Shown: piece after piece, positions 31,911-40,504 of the stretch
Layout of the letters: each line of letters starts with the position of its first letter
Numbering within the stretch: the stretch's first letter is position 1
From: a virus
Virus record (IMG/VR): IMGVR_UViG_3300022602_001838
Span: 1 to 64,000 of that record
Length of the DNA: 64,000 bases
Strand: one strand, 5' to 3'
The notes under the pieces: generated by a model
What the model was told of the DNA's origin: nothing
What the model saw: the letters and a program-made list of their open reading frames with translations, nothing else
The model's database searches: none
Translations under genes and position numbers: made by a program

Positions 31911-32367
31911 TGCCAGCCATTCTACTGTTCAAGTATTCTTCGTGCTGTATCCATTTGCCACGAGTCAGAAATCCCCATTCACGTTTTTGTGGACCTGGCA
32001 TAAAAACGGTCCAACATTCTACGCTAGGATCAAGCTCAATACGATGAAAGCTGCCAGCGCTACATATACGAAAATGGCCGGGTCCACACCACCGAGCCAT
32101 CTCGCCAATTTTCTTTCCTGCTGCATCAAACTGCGGAGTCCATTCATAATAACCACCCTTCAAAATAACAGTAGCATAGCTCCAAGGATGATCGTGAACA
32201 TCATCTGGATCACTCTTTAGAAACTTGTGCAAGAACACATTGAAGGGAAACTTTTTGCGATCTTTCAGAAACAAGTAGTAGCGCTCGAGATAAGGTTCAT
32301 TGTCAATCCTGTCCATTACAATACGTTTGCGGCCCAAGCTGTCGAGCCAATTGAGAAACCAAGTCAT
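31906..32367 (-). CDS. Cupin-like protein, 153 aa
   Basis: DDVHDHPWSYATVILKGGYYEW and a later GSFHRIEL show the His ligands and Gly turns of a cupin beta-barrel that binds a metal. Start at 32367 after AGGAGATACA. It could be a dioxygenase, epimerase or binding protein. It lies between the S4 and Rieske genes in one operon. Confidence 0.65.
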   Translation of the reverse strand: MTWFLNWLDSLGRKRIVMDRIDNEPYLERYYLFLKDRKKFPFNVFLHKFLKSDPDDVHDHPWSYATVILKGGYYEWTPQFDAAGKKIGEMARWCGPGHFRICSAGSFHRIELDPSVECWTVFMPGPQKREWGFLTRGKWIQHEEYLNSRMAGK

Positions 32368-32384
32368 TGTATCTCCTATACATG

Positions 32385-32675
32385 TCAGTTGATTTGTGTT
32401 GCCACGTTCCGGTCTAGGCAGAGAATGATGTGCGGAGTCTTGACCGTGATTGGTTCATCTCCGGGCGGAAACATTATGTATCCATTGGGATCATTGGTCT
32501 TAGTTCCATCCAGACGTATGCCACCTTGAGCATGTAGTCGTCGTGCTTGACCGCGACTCTGCGCCAATCCTGTTTGTACCAGAATGCCAGGCAAATCAAT
32601 AGCATCTACCCACTTATCCAGTGGCACATAACGCCACTGTGTCAATACGTCCAATAACGAAACGTCACTTGTCAT
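32385..32675 (-). CDS. S4-domain RNA-binding protein, 96 aa
   Basis: The centre (LVQTGLAQSRGQARRLHAQG then GIRLDG) is an S4 RNA-binding fold as in the C-terminus of tyrosyl-tRNA synthetase or in small S4 proteins. Start at 32675 after AGGAGATACA. It overlaps the lipoprotein gene by ATGA. A free-standing S4 protein in a phage may bind host rRNA or tRNA. Confidence 0.7.
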   Translation of the reverse strand: MTSDVSLLDVLTQWRYVPLDKWVDAIDLPGILVQTGLAQSRGQARRLHAQGGIRLDGTKTNDPNGYIMFPPGDEPITVKTPHIILCLDRNVATQIN

Positions 32676-33853
32676 TGTATCTCCTTGATGTAAAAACTTG
32701 TGTCCAATAATTGTAGCATATAGCTCTTGTTTGTTGATGTGTTTCGGTAAACTGCCGCTGCCTGTGCTGTTGTGTGCCCTGCTGCCATGTCTGAGAAAGC
32801 AGTGGGTTGATACACTGTGTGGTCGCTGACTCGATACAATCTAGTGCCCACACTATTGCCTGGCATCAGGATCATTGGTGTGTTGTCTACAGTGACCAAA
32901 TAACTATAATAGTCGTTGCCCAATGTGTCCAGAGTAGCGTAGTACAAATAAGTATTACCAGCAGTGTTGACCCAAATATCACGACCATTTCCCGAGTTGT
33001 GCATAGTGATTAAGTCTTTGATACCATCACCAGTTACGTCTACTGCGATTGAGTCGATTGTGGCATCTTCACCGGGCTGTGCTGTGATTCCTACTGCGCT
33101 TTGAAATACCATTGCGCTGTCGTATACGTTGATATTGTCTGGGATACCTGTTGCGTAGTTGTTGGACAAGAAGATATCCACGTCACCGTTTGTTTGATGC
33201 ATTACTGCACAGGAACTGAAATAGTTGTTACCGTGCAACACTGTGTTGTCTAGTACAAAAGTTCTGTTGCCCTGATTATAGTAGATGCCACCACTAGCTC
33301 CACTATCAGCCACAATCATATCAAGTTTACCATCGCCATTCACATCGTCAATGCAAGCACCGTGTGATTCTGTTTGCTCTGTGAATGTTTGTCGTGTGAA
33401 TTGTGCATTACTGCCTGTACCCCAGAACATCACACTGTTTGCTGGGACTTCTGCGCTGCCGTCACGAAAGCCCGGCAACCAAATATCATTCTTACCATCG
33501 TTGTCAAAATCAGCAATGAATACGTGCTGACTGCCCAAGTAAGTGTTGCTGCCCAATAAGCTCAAGGTGCTGTCTGTGAGTGTGCCATCTGCGTTTTGAG
33601 TAAAGACCCAAAGATGTGCCACAGCACTGTCATATTTCCAACCACCGACTACAACATCTTCTAGACCATCGCCATTCAGATCGCCCACTGCTGTGTTATA
33701 CACTGTGTCTACGTTGGTGCTCTGTACTGCTAGAACTAAAGTATTACTCAGTGTATGCGATGAGTTGCTTGTGGGTTCACTAGACCCACCGGGACCACCG
33801 CCACAAGCAGTTAGAACTAAAGACAACAGAATTGGGGCAATGAATTTGTTCAT
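32672..33853 (-). CDS. Lipoprotein with FG-GAP/VCBS-like repeats
   Basis: The N-terminus MNKFIAPILLSLVLTAC is a lipoprotein signal with lipobox LTAC and a Gly-rich mature start. The body has repeats with DLNGDGLEDVVVGG, DFDNDGKNDIW and DVNGDGKLDMI, the Ca-binding FG-GAP motifs of a beta-propeller. It should be exported and lipid-anchored, possibly on the host outer membrane. The ATG coincides with +1 of a consensus promoter and there is no Shine-Dalgarno. Its bacterial character suggests transfer from a host. Confidence 0.85.
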   Translation of the reverse strand: MNKFIAPILLSLVLTACGGGPGGSSEPTSNSSHTLSNTLVLAVQSTNVDTVYNTAVGDLNGDGLEDVVVGGWKYDSAVAHLWVFTQNADGTLTDSTLSLLGSNTYLGSQHVFIADFDNDGKNDIWLPGFRDGSAEVPANSVMFWGTGSNAQFTRQTFTEQTESHGACIDDVNGDGKLDMIVADSGASGGIYYNQGNRTFVLDNTVLHGNNYFSSCAVMHQTNGDVDIFLSNNYATGIPDNINVYDSAMVFQSAVGITAQPGEDATIDSIAVDVTGDGIKDLITMHNSGNGRDIWVNTAGNTYLYYATLDTLGNDYYSYLVTVDNTPMILMPGNSVGTRLYRVSDHTVYQPTAFSDMAAGHTTAQAAAVYRNTSTNKSYMLQLLDTSFYIKEIQ

Positions 33854-33859
33854 AGCCCT

Positions 33860-33888
33860 ATTATACAATCAATTTGATTTTATGTCAA
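33860..33888 (-). promoter_or_regulatory. Consensus sigma70 promoter abutting the lipoprotein ATG
   Basis: TTGACA (33883-33888), 17-base spacer, TATAAT (33860-33865) with TG before it: the perfect consensus. The -10 box ends 6 bases before the A of the ATG (33853), which would be +1. Confidence 0.85.
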
Positions 33889-33889
33889 A

Positions 33890-34594
33890 TCAGCGTGGGG
33901 CAAAGTCCTGTTGCAGTTTGATGTTGTCAAAGAATTCTTTCTTGGTGCCTAAGTCTTCTTTGAACGCACCACGAAGAACGGTTGTTTGTGTAAGGGACGA
34001 GTGCGCCATAATACCACGGTTTTCACAGCAACCGTGTGTGGCTTGGATATAAACTCCAACATCAGTCGAACCCGTTGCCAACATAATCTCCCGAGCAATG
34101 TCCAAGCAGAGTTCTTCTTGTAGTGTACCTCTTCTGGCACACCATTGTGCGATGCGACTATATTTTGATAGGCCGATAAGTTTAGGCCCAGCAATGATTC
34201 CAATATAAGCCACGCCTGTAACAGGTTGATGATGATGGCTACACATACTCTTGAGTTCGCTGCGAACGACAAGCATACCCTCATATCGTCCCTCAGTATC
34301 ATTTGGGAAAGCTGTAGCGCTCGGACTTGGCTCATATCGCCCAGCCATAATTTCATTGAAGTACATTTTGGCGAGTCGTCGGGCTGTGTCTTTTGAGTTT
34401 GGGTCATTTTGTCTGTCAATCAACAATGTGTCAAGCACTTGCTCGAAAGCCTGTGTGGCTTCGTCAATCAAGACCGCTTTTTGTTCCTCGTCTACATAAT
34501 CGCTGATATTGTCTCCAGCCCAAAACCGTTTGCCGTTAGAACGCATTTGATTGCGAATTACTTGTGATAAGTTTTTACTTGTATCTGTCATATT
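33890..34594 (-). CDS. folE: GTP cyclohydrolase I FolE
   Basis: FolE makes dihydroneopterin triphosphate from GTP, the first step of folate and 7-deazaguanine synthesis. The sequence has MCSHHHQPVTG with zinc-binding Cys and His, IGLSKYSRI, and THGCCENRGI with the second Cys. Start MTDTSKNLSQVI at 34594; the longer frame only adds residues in the gap. It lies upstream of the lipoprotein promoter and after the PLP enzyme. With QueD, QueE and DpdA in this window it supplies the DNA-modification pathway. Confidence 0.92.
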   Translation of the reverse strand, partial: NMTDTSKNLSQVIRNQMRSNGKRFWAGDNISDYVDEEQKAVLIDEATQAFEQVLDTLLIDRQNDPNSKDTARRLAKMYFNEIMAGRYEPSPSATAFPNDTEGRYEGMLVVRSELKSMCSHHHQPVTGVAYIGIIAGPKLIGLSKYSRIAQWCARRGTLQEELCLDIAREIMLATGSTDVGVYIQATHGCCENRGIMAHSSLTQTTVLRGAFKEDLGTKKEFFDNIKLQQDFAPR

Positions 34595-34599
34595 GTTAC

Positions 34600-35532
34600 T
34601 TAGGATTGCTTTATGTCCTGCGGCAAAATTCCACTGTTGTAGTATTTGGCAAAGCATAAACGATTTGTGTCTACACTACCACGATTGTAATGATCATAGT
34701 TGTGATTATGGTCGATACCAAAAATCACAGTCTTGCTGGGCACAAGATTCATTTGTTTGCACCAGTCAAGTTGTAACTCTCGGTAAGTGTTGTAAATGTC
34801 ATCTGCGCCCCAAGTATTCATAAACTCTAGACCAATGGCAGCACCCAAACGATTTACATACTGTGTCTTATGATACACTAATAAGCTGTCATCGTCATCC
34901 TCTCTGGTAAAACGAATGCCAATACGAATCAAGTTGACGGGAAATGTCTTGCTCAGACTAAATGTAATGTCAGTGATTGCAGGATGATCAAAGTCAAACT
35001 CTAATCCACCCACGATGCCAAAAAATGCAGCATCGATCAGGATGGGCACACCCTTAGCATAACAATCATCCAAGAATTCTTTAGTGAACATCTTGTGAAT
35101 ATCACCAGTGTCTGCAAACGGCAAACTTGTTACCACTGCATCACCTGCCTGAATGGGTTCATCGTCAATGAATGCCCAATTAGGGAAGTAGTTACGCCAC
35201 GCTACTCTGTGGTACATATACTCGCCACGGAAACAACGGAATCGTTTTGTCGCATTCTTTAGATAGAACTTGTCAAAACTCTCTGTCGTACCGTTGCTAT
35301 AGGCCATAATGGGAAATGCATCTAGACCCTTGATGGTATTGTTGATGCTGCCCCCAATCCAAGAACGATACTTGTCGTAATATCGTGGGATAACGCTTTC
35401 ATCGTGCATACAATCATCAAACATCACACGAGTTGTAAAGAATTGCAGTGCTGCCTCACGTTTTGTATCAATAACGCATTGTGCAGCCGCAAACGGCCAA
35501 CCTTTGAGATTAGCTTGTAGCGGCAGTGTCAT
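34600..35532 (-). CDS. PLP-dependent aminotransferase-like protein (fold type I)
   Basis: PILIDAAFFGIVGG and ITFSLSKTFPVNLIRIGIRF match the aspartate-Tyr/Phe and SxSK blocks of fold-type-I enzymes; the Lys in SLSKTF would bind PLP. Start MTLPLQANLKGW at 35532 after GAGGAATAAT. The N-terminal domain is diverged. It ends 5 bases before the FolE start. Substrate unknown. Confidence 0.65.
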   Translation of the reverse strand: MTLPLQANLKGWPFAAAQCVIDTKREAALQFFTTRVMFDDCMHDESVIPRYYDKYRSWIGGSINNTIKGLDAFPIMAYSNGTTESFDKFYLKNATKRFRCFRGEYMYHRVAWRNYFPNWAFIDDEPIQAGDAVVTSLPFADTGDIHKMFTKEFLDDCYAKGVPILIDAAFFGIVGGLEFDFDHPAITDITFSLSKTFPVNLIRIGIRFTREDDDDSLLVYHKTQYVNRLGAAIGLEFMNTWGADDIYNTYRELQLDWCKQMNLVPSKTVIFGIDHNHNYDHYNRGSVDTNRLCFAKYYNSGILPQDIKQS

Positions 35533-35533
35533 A

Positions 35534-35917
35534 TTATTCCTCAATTTTTTTGATAATCGGATCACAGTCAATAATCATTTCTGTATCACCCTGTGTCCAG
35601 CCATGTTCTTCCAAGTCAAGCCAGCTATTGCCTTCGTCAAAGAATTCTTCTAGCCATTCCTGTGTTTCTTCATCACATTCATCTGTATCGTGCTCTTCCC
35701 AACACCCGTCAAATGTTTCAACTAGTTCAACTTCATAATCACAGTTGTATAGGTCAGTACCTTCTGTGATATCTGGCGGAGTGTCGTCTTCGGTCTCGCA
35801 AGTAAATTTTCCACCACGCCAACCAGTTTCAATGATGATTGTGTTGTCGTCTTTGTGATAATAAGAGCGTTCAATCAACGACTTTTTCATTGAAGGTGTA
35901 ATTGTCCAAGTTGCCAT
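35534..35917 (-). CDS. Acidic hypothetical protein, 127 aa
   Basis: Starts MATWTITPSMKKSLIERSYY after GAGGAGAAT. It is strongly acidic (EEHDTDECDEETQEW) with many Trp and Cys. Such acidity is typical of DNA-mimic or internal proteins, but no family is recognised. It lies between the 312-residue gene and the PLP gene. Confidence 0.65.
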   Translation of the reverse strand: MATWTITPSMKKSLIERSYYHKDDNTIIIETGWRGGKFTCETEDDTPPDITEGTDLYNCDYEVELVETFDGCWEEHDTDECDEETQEWLEEFFDEGNSWLDLEEHGWTQGDTEMIIDCDPIIKKIEE

Positions 35918-35918
35918 A

Positions 35919-36857
35919 TTAATTCTCCTCGTATTTAAATTCAACACTATCTGGGTCCACAGAAGCACCGCGCCAAGATTTGATTTTTAGAACTTCATCG
36001 CCCCAGTTAGACTTCCAGTATTCACCGGTCCACTCTGCGTTACGCAAATAGCTACTACGACCAGCTGTCATAACTTCATACATACCTGTACGCACTGGGT
36101 TAATTTTCTTTGGGAACCAATCAGTTGTTGGATATGTAATACTATCTACATTGGTATAGCTCTCAATGCTGTCTGGCTGATAGATATAGCCACCCGAGAA
36201 ACCTGACTTCAACGCATAGAGAGTCATATCATAACCCTTACCATTGGTGTTCATATCCATATTGTCTAGTTCTTCACCGTCATATTGTGCGCCAGACATA
36301 ATCTCATTTCCATCAACATCGCAGAAAGTGATATTAAGTTTTTCGAGTTCAAACGGGGCTTTGAGTTCAATCTCTGTTTCAAAAAACGTGCCCTTTTCAC
36401 TGCTGACCCCATAGAACACTACTTTGTCTTTGGTGACGTGTTGATGAATGAATGCTTCATCACCGCCGTCTGTGGTAATATCATCTTCGCTGATATCACT
36501 CATATCTTTACGATAGACTATGTTTCCCTCTTCGTCCTCGATTTCAATGGTACCACCATTCATATCGACTCCGTTAACGTGTATTAGATTATCACACTCG
36601 TACCACTGATCTGGCGGAAAAGGCCACATTTCTTCGGGAATATTGTTTTCTTCTGCATACGAATCGTTATAACAAAACTCAGCAAAATCAAGACGGCGAT
36701 TTTTAAAGTAGTCATAGATTTTGCGATCTACGGTACCCATAGCATAATCACCACCATAGCCCCATACTCGCATGGTATATGTACGTGGAGTAAACTTCAA
36801 AAGTTCAATGAGTTTTTGATGTTCTGCGTTTTCTGTTTCGGGAGTTTGGTCAGACAT
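35919..36857 (-). CDS. Acidic hypothetical protein, 312 aa
   Basis: Starts MSDQTPETENAEHQ at 36857 after AAAGGATGATT; an ATG two codons earlier exists. The protein is acidic, with FTPRTYTMRVWGYGGDYAMG at the N-terminus and beta-rich repeats of the type IEIEDEEGNIVYRKD. A promoter with TTGACA lies upstream. No family recognised. Confidence 0.65.
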   Translation of the reverse strand: MSDQTPETENAEHQKLIELLKFTPRTYTMRVWGYGGDYAMGTVDRKIYDYFKNRRLDFAEFCYNDSYAEENNIPEEMWPFPPDQWYECDNLIHVNGVDMNGGTIEIEDEEGNIVYRKDMSDISEDDITTDGGDEAFIHQHVTKDKVVFYGVSSEKGTFFETEIELKAPFELEKLNITFCDVDGNEIMSGAQYDGEELDNMDMNTNGKGYDMTLYALKSGFSGGYIYQPDSIESYTNVDSITYPTTDWFPKKINPVRTGMYEVMTAGRSSYLRNAEWTGEYWKSNWGDEVLKIKSWRGASVDPDSVEFKYEEN

Positions 36858-36883
36858 AATCATCCTTTGTGAATAGTGTTGTA

Positions 36884-36912
36884 ATTTTACTTTGAAGTGG
36901 CACTGCTGTCAA
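36884..36912 (-). promoter_or_regulatory. Sigma70-type promoter for the 35.5-36.9 kb genes
   Basis: TTGACA (36907-36912), 17-base spacer and TAAAAT (36884-36889). It lies 27 bases before the 312-residue gene and could also serve the genes from FolE upstream side onward. Confidence 0.7.
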
Positions 36913-36929
36913 ATAAGTCCTAACCGAAC

Positions 36930-37109
36930 TCATAGTCCTTTAAGGGTTTTTATCATAACATATTGGTCAAACAGGTTGGTCAACTCTGACTCTTCTCCCA
37001 AATACCAACGACTGGCTGCTTCTAAACTCAGTGCAGCCAGTTGATCCTCGGTGAGATTTGGGTATTGCTCACGGGCCAAAGTTAACCAAATTTGTTTCTT
37101 ATCATCCAT
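36930..37109 (-). CDS. Small hypothetical protein, 59 aa
   Basis: Starts MDDKKQIWLTLAREQYPNL with the ATG 8 bases inside the end of the glycosyltransferase gene, and ends with a TGA at 36930. It is a helical, acidic protein containing LTEDQLAALSLEAASRWY. The overlap and codon use support a real gene. Function unknown. Confidence 0.65.
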   Translation of the reverse strand: MDDKKQIWLTLAREQYPNLTEDQLAALSLEAASRWYLGEESELTNLFDQYVMIKTLKGL

Positions 37110-38172
37110 GCAGATTGTCCAATAATGCCTGTGCTGAGAAAAAGTTATTGGTCAATGTTTGTGCTTGCTGATATACGTGACCAACAATGTCTTCTTGATT
37201 ACGCATCATATAGCGAATACGCTCAACCAACTCTGCTCGATGTGCAATATAACTATCCCAATCCTGAGTCCATTCACTTGGATATTTGAATTCTGTATCG
37301 TACATTTCTGTATATGACAGACGATCTGGAACTAACGGGATACTACCCAACAACGCACCTTCGTAGCAGCCAATACCCAATGTTTCTTGTAAACTGCAAC
37401 TAAACACAATCTTGCTTTCGGCAAGTAAACGATGATACGCATCTTTGGTAAGTTGGTGATCCTGACAAACAACAAACTCGTATTCGGGCATTTGCTGTGC
37501 CAAGTCACGGAAGATTTCCACTTGCTTCTCGGGAGCAATACGATGTGGGAATAAAATCAAATTGCGCTTGATAAAGTGCTTGTATGGGTACAGCGTCATT
37601 GGCATATACTCCATTGGCCACCCTGTACGCACGATCTTCCTAGTGGGCATGTAATCTTGCCGTGAGTCTCTGGTTTCACCAAACAGATTTGTTAAAAACA
37701 TTTGGATGTGAAACTGTGTGGCAAAGTAGTTGTGGTCGATTGCGTGGAAGAATGACTTTTCAGCGTGTCTAACCCAAGGAGCATCGCCAATTAACCTACC
37801 AAGAAAGTCTGCTGGGTCATAACTACCAGCATGCCATAGTGCGTGAATCTTAACTGGAATGTTAAGAAGCTCACTCATATATTTTAAGTTGATAATTCCA
37901 GGGTGCCAAGCATCAGTAAAGATAAAATGATCGCCGGCATTGATTGTGCCTGCGCAAAACAAACGACCAAGTTGCTCAACTTGGGCAGACTTATAAACAT
38001 TAGTTCCGCCAAAGTTAAGGAATGCTCCTGGGGTTGTGGCTGCTGGGATGTCTGTGGGGCCTTCAATAACTGTAACATCTTGTCCTCTACCTAAAAGTAA
38101 TTTTGGGATGTGGGTCTTCCATTGACCTGTGTAGCGTGTTTCTACGGGTTCGATATCTACAATGTAAATCAT
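37102..38172 (-). CDS. Glycosyltransferase, GT-B type (family 1/4-like)
   Basis: The C-terminal half (LILFPHRIAPEKQVEIFRDL, CSLQETLGIGCYEGALLGSIPLV in pieces) has the P-H-R-x-x-P-E-K and E-x-x-G-x-x-x-x-E blocks of GT-B glycosyltransferases, where the Glu binds the sugar nucleotide. The N-terminal half has GTINAGDHFIFTDAWHPG. Length 356. Preceded by an extended -10 promoter (38199-38204). It may glucosylate DNA or a surface molecule. Confidence 0.75.
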   Translation of the reverse strand: MIYIVDIEPVETRYTGQWKTHIPKLLLGRGQDVTVIEGPTDIPAATTPGAFLNFGGTNVYKSAQVEQLGRLFCAGTINAGDHFIFTDAWHPGIINLKYMSELLNIPVKIHALWHAGSYDPADFLGRLIGDAPWVRHAEKSFFHAIDHNYFATQFHIQMFLTNLFGETRDSRQDYMPTRKIVRTGWPMEYMPMTLYPYKHFIKRNLILFPHRIAPEKQVEIFRDLAQQMPEYEFVVCQDHQLTKDAYHRLLAESKIVFSCSLQETLGIGCYEGALLGSIPLVPDRLSYTEMYDTEFKYPSEWTQDWDSYIAHRAELVERIRYMMRNQEDIVGHVYQQAQTLTNNFFSAQALLDNLHG

Positions 38173-38198
38173 TATTTTTTACCCTGAGTTGTGATTAG

Positions 38199-38204
38199 AT
38201 TATA
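38199..38204 (-). promoter_or_regulatory. Extended -10 promoter for the glycosyltransferase
   Basis: TGTATAAT with TATAAT at 38199-38204 in the 83-base gap before the glycosyltransferase. No good -35 is visible at the right distance. Confidence 0.45.
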
Positions 38205-38255
38205 CACTAAGTCTGCGAACATTGCATTACTCTTTTCACCCGTATACTAACAGTT

Positions 38256-38624
38256 TCATTTTTTCAAGTATGGCTCAAGATCAGGTGGAGTCCAGCCTAC
38301 TGGCTTGAGCACTTTGCCATCTTCACGCTTACGCACTTTGCCAGTTTCTTTGTCGATCTTGGCAAAGTTTGTACGCATTACTTCTTTCCACGCACCTTCA
38401 GCATCAAAGCCTGCGCTGTGAATAGCACCGACGGTAACAACTAGAATATCAATTAAGGCATCTAGTTGTTCTTTACGATTCTGAGCTTCTACGGCTTCGG
38501 TTAATTCTTTGTATTCTTCTTCGATGAGATTGAGATACAGCCCGTATTGATCTACGTTCATATTGTCTGTGCTTTGGTCACAGGCCCGCATAAATTTTTC
38601 TTGGTCTCTAAATGGATTTGTCAT
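38256..38624 (-). CDS. MazG-like nucleotide pyrophosphohydrolase (copy 2)
   Basis: LIEEEYKELTEAVEAQN and EQLDALIDILVVTVG give the ExxE...ExxD pattern. The N-terminal RDQEKFMRACDQ is common in phage MazG-like proteins. The C-terminal KIDKETGKVRKREDGKVLKPVGW is also typical. Length 122. Start overlaps the upstream gene by ATGA. Confidence 0.82.
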   Translation of the reverse strand: MTNPFRDQEKFMRACDQSTDNMNVDQYGLYLNLIEEEYKELTEAVEAQNRKEQLDALIDILVVTVGAIHSAGFDAEGAWKEVMRTNFAKIDKETGKVRKREDGKVLKPVGWTPPDLEPYLKK

Positions 38625-39199
38625 GAGTATAACTTCTGTAGGTCTAAAATGATTTCTTGTTCTGCACGTTTAACTAACTGCCACCAACGTTGATGTATTT
38701 GTGCAGCCTGTTCGTAGTAGTCTCTTAGTTCGAACCACTGAACAATCTTTCTGTACAATTCAACATCTAGTTGGGGTTTAAACAAATCTGCACTATCAAC
38801 GATCAACATATTGCTGTTGTTCAGCGAATGAATGCGATTGTTGTATTCCACAGTTTTTTCTTTAAATGTATGCACCAACGTAGTATTTAGGTTTGTGTTA
38901 AACTTTACATAATGTTTAAAAGCTAAATCTGGATCAGTTACCAATGCACAGTATTTTACATCAGACCGTAACTCACGTAAATGACTGAAAGCAATAAGCT
39001 GATCCAGTTCCATTCTCCACCGCCATTCGTAGTTGAGCCAGTTTTGCCAATTACGATCATCAGTGTAGACAAACTTGTTTATGAAAGCAAAGTTATCGGG
39101 TGCAAGGTCTCTGAAATATGAAAACTCAGGATCTAGCAACAGTAACCATCTAAGATGATTACCGCCACTACCTATGCACCCAATGACTTCACGTTTCAT
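38621..39199 (-). CDS. Sulfotransferase-like protein (copy 1)
   Basis: The N-terminal GCIGSGGNHLRWLLLLDPE resembles the phosphosulfate-binding loop of sulfotransferases, and the overall size (192) and helical content resemble small phage sulfotransferase-like proteins. The 3'-phosphate block is not clear. The start at 39199 shares a base with the upstream stop (TAATG). Weaker call than the gene at 43727. Confidence 0.4.
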   Translation of the reverse strand: MKREVIGCIGSGGNHLRWLLLLDPEFSYFRDLAPDNFAFINKFVYTDDRNWQNWLNYEWRWRMELDQLIAFSHLRELRSDVKYCALVTDPDLAFKHYVKFNTNLNTTLVHTFKEKTVEYNNRIHSLNNSNMLIVDSADLFKPQLDVELYRKIVQWFELRDYYEQAAQIHQRWWQLVKRAEQEIILDLQKLYS

Positions 39200-39468
39200 T
39201 AGTAAGAACGAACTTTCCAATTGGTGTTCGTGTCACGTGGGCGGAACTCACGCTTCTCTTTGGGATATGGACTCCAGTTGTCCTTTGGATGCTTACCGTT
39301 TTTAACACGTTGCATCTCACCCCACGGGGTCTTCTCGTTGTACAAATGACTTTCATCATATACATAGCCCTGCTTTTTGCAGAATACCAAGTATTCTTCG
39401 AGGTCATCGAAAATGTTGCGTACATCTTTAGACATACGGAAATATTTTTGTAAATGTTCATTAGCCAT
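39199..39468 (-). CDS. Hypothetical protein, 89 aa, T4-like phage family
   Basis: Starts MANEHLQKYFRMSKDVRN after AAGGAAAAACT. It has a helical N-terminus (IFDDLEEYLVFCKKQGYVYDE) and a basic tail. I recall close relatives in marine T4-like phages with no known role. Coupled to the next gene by TAATG. Confidence 0.7.
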   Translation of the reverse strand: MANEHLQKYFRMSKDVRNIFDDLEEYLVFCKKQGYVYDESHLYNEKTPWGEMQRVKNGKHPKDNWSPYPKEKREFRPRDTNTNWKVRSY

Positions 39469-39479
39469 AGTTTTTCCTT

Positions 39480-39920
39480 TTAAACGCTAATAAGTTGTGG
39501 TTTTGAAACTTCGTACTTGATTAACGCACCGTTCTCTCCGTCTTCACTGACTTCGATCCATACGGCACGATTGGGATATCGTTCTGCGATTTTTAAGTAT
39601 AAGTCATCGCTCATCATTTCGCAAGACTTGTAGTCCAGTTTAAGAACACTGTCTCGGTAGAGATTTTCCAACCAGCGCTTAAACTGGATGAATTCAATAT
39701 CTCGGTCATTGTGGAGTACATCGATCCAGACACGAAAATGAAAAATATGACGATGAGGTGTACCGAGAAAACTAACATCGTACTCGTCACCAGTTGCCAA
39801 AGTAGGATCAGTCGCTGCTGCGGGGTAGCAGTGAATACCCTCTTTCTGAAATGTAATCCAAATTTTTCTGTCTGCACGTTGTTTGATTCTTTCAATTGTG
39901 TCTCGTTCATCTTGTGTCAT
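39480..39920 (-). CDS. QueD-like T-fold protein, 146 aa
   Basis: FLGTPHRHIFHFRVWIDV followed by DIEFIQFKRWLENL and VWIEVSEDGENGALIKYE follows the strand-helix order of the tetrahydropterin/QueD T-fold, including a HxH block and a Glu near the end. The catalytic Cys and full zinc triad are not evident. It may be a diverged QueD relative or a tunnelling-fold binding protein. The ATG overlaps the next gene upstream (ATGA), in the operon that also carries DpdA. Confidence 0.45.
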   Translation of the reverse strand: MTQDERDTIERIKQRADRKIWITFQKEGIHCYPAAATDPTLATGDEYDVSFLGTPHRHIFHFRVWIDVLHNDRDIEFIQFKRWLENLYRDSVLKLDYKSCEMMSDDLYLKIAERYPNRAVWIEVSEDGENGALIKYEVSKPQLISV

Positions 39921-40504
39921 AGTGGGGTATCTCCTGTATAGTCTTTCCAGTCTGTGTAAACATCACGAGTCATTAGCTCGTTCAGTGGATGGCACCAAAC
40001 GCCGGGGTTGCTGTGACCCCAAGTAGTGTCGTCGATCTTTAGTGTAGCGTTGTAGTTGAACTGCTGAATATAGGGCAGTTTAACGCTGATCATGGGGATA
40101 AAGTTGAAATGCTCATTCCAACCAAATTCAAGTACTTCGGGAGCGTACTCTACTCCAAAGTCTAATGTAACCCACAAGCCAGCTTTGAGCAAGTCTGTGA
40201 TAAACTTATCCCACGCAGACCAATCTTCGTTTGTTTTGGGTGTGAAGCACTGACTTGTGCCAAGATATACGTGATTAACGTCTGCTGACATTGCAGAGTT
40301 AAATCTGTAGATACGTATTTGTTCTCGAACTTCTTCTAATGTTTTAATACCCACAACAAACAAGGTTAGTTTACCCTTCATTGTGGTATTCTCTACTTCG
40401 GTGCCAACAAAGTAATCTACTTGTTGACGACCGTCTGTATCAATTGCCATCTTGTGACCAATAAATGTAACCTCGGCTATAGTTTTGAGGTCTGTTGTAG
40501 CCAT
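39917..40504 (-). CDS. Hypothetical protein, 195 aa
   Basis: Starts MATTDLKTIAEVTFIGHKMA at 40504, which lies 65 bases inside the dehydrogenase gene. It is an alpha/beta protein with LTLFVVGIKTLEEV and many aromatic residues in its C-terminal half. Coupled to the T-fold gene by ATGA. No family recognised. Confidence 0.65.
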   Translation of the reverse strand: MATTDLKTIAEVTFIGHKMAIDTDGRQQVDYFVGTEVENTTMKGKLTLFVVGIKTLEEVREQIRIYRFNSAMSADVNHVYLGTSQCFTPKTNEDWSAWDKFITDLLKAGLWVTLDFGVEYAPEVLEFGWNEHFNFIPMISVKLPYIQQFNYNATLKIDDTTWGHSNPGVWCHPLNELMTRDVYTDWKDYTGDTPL

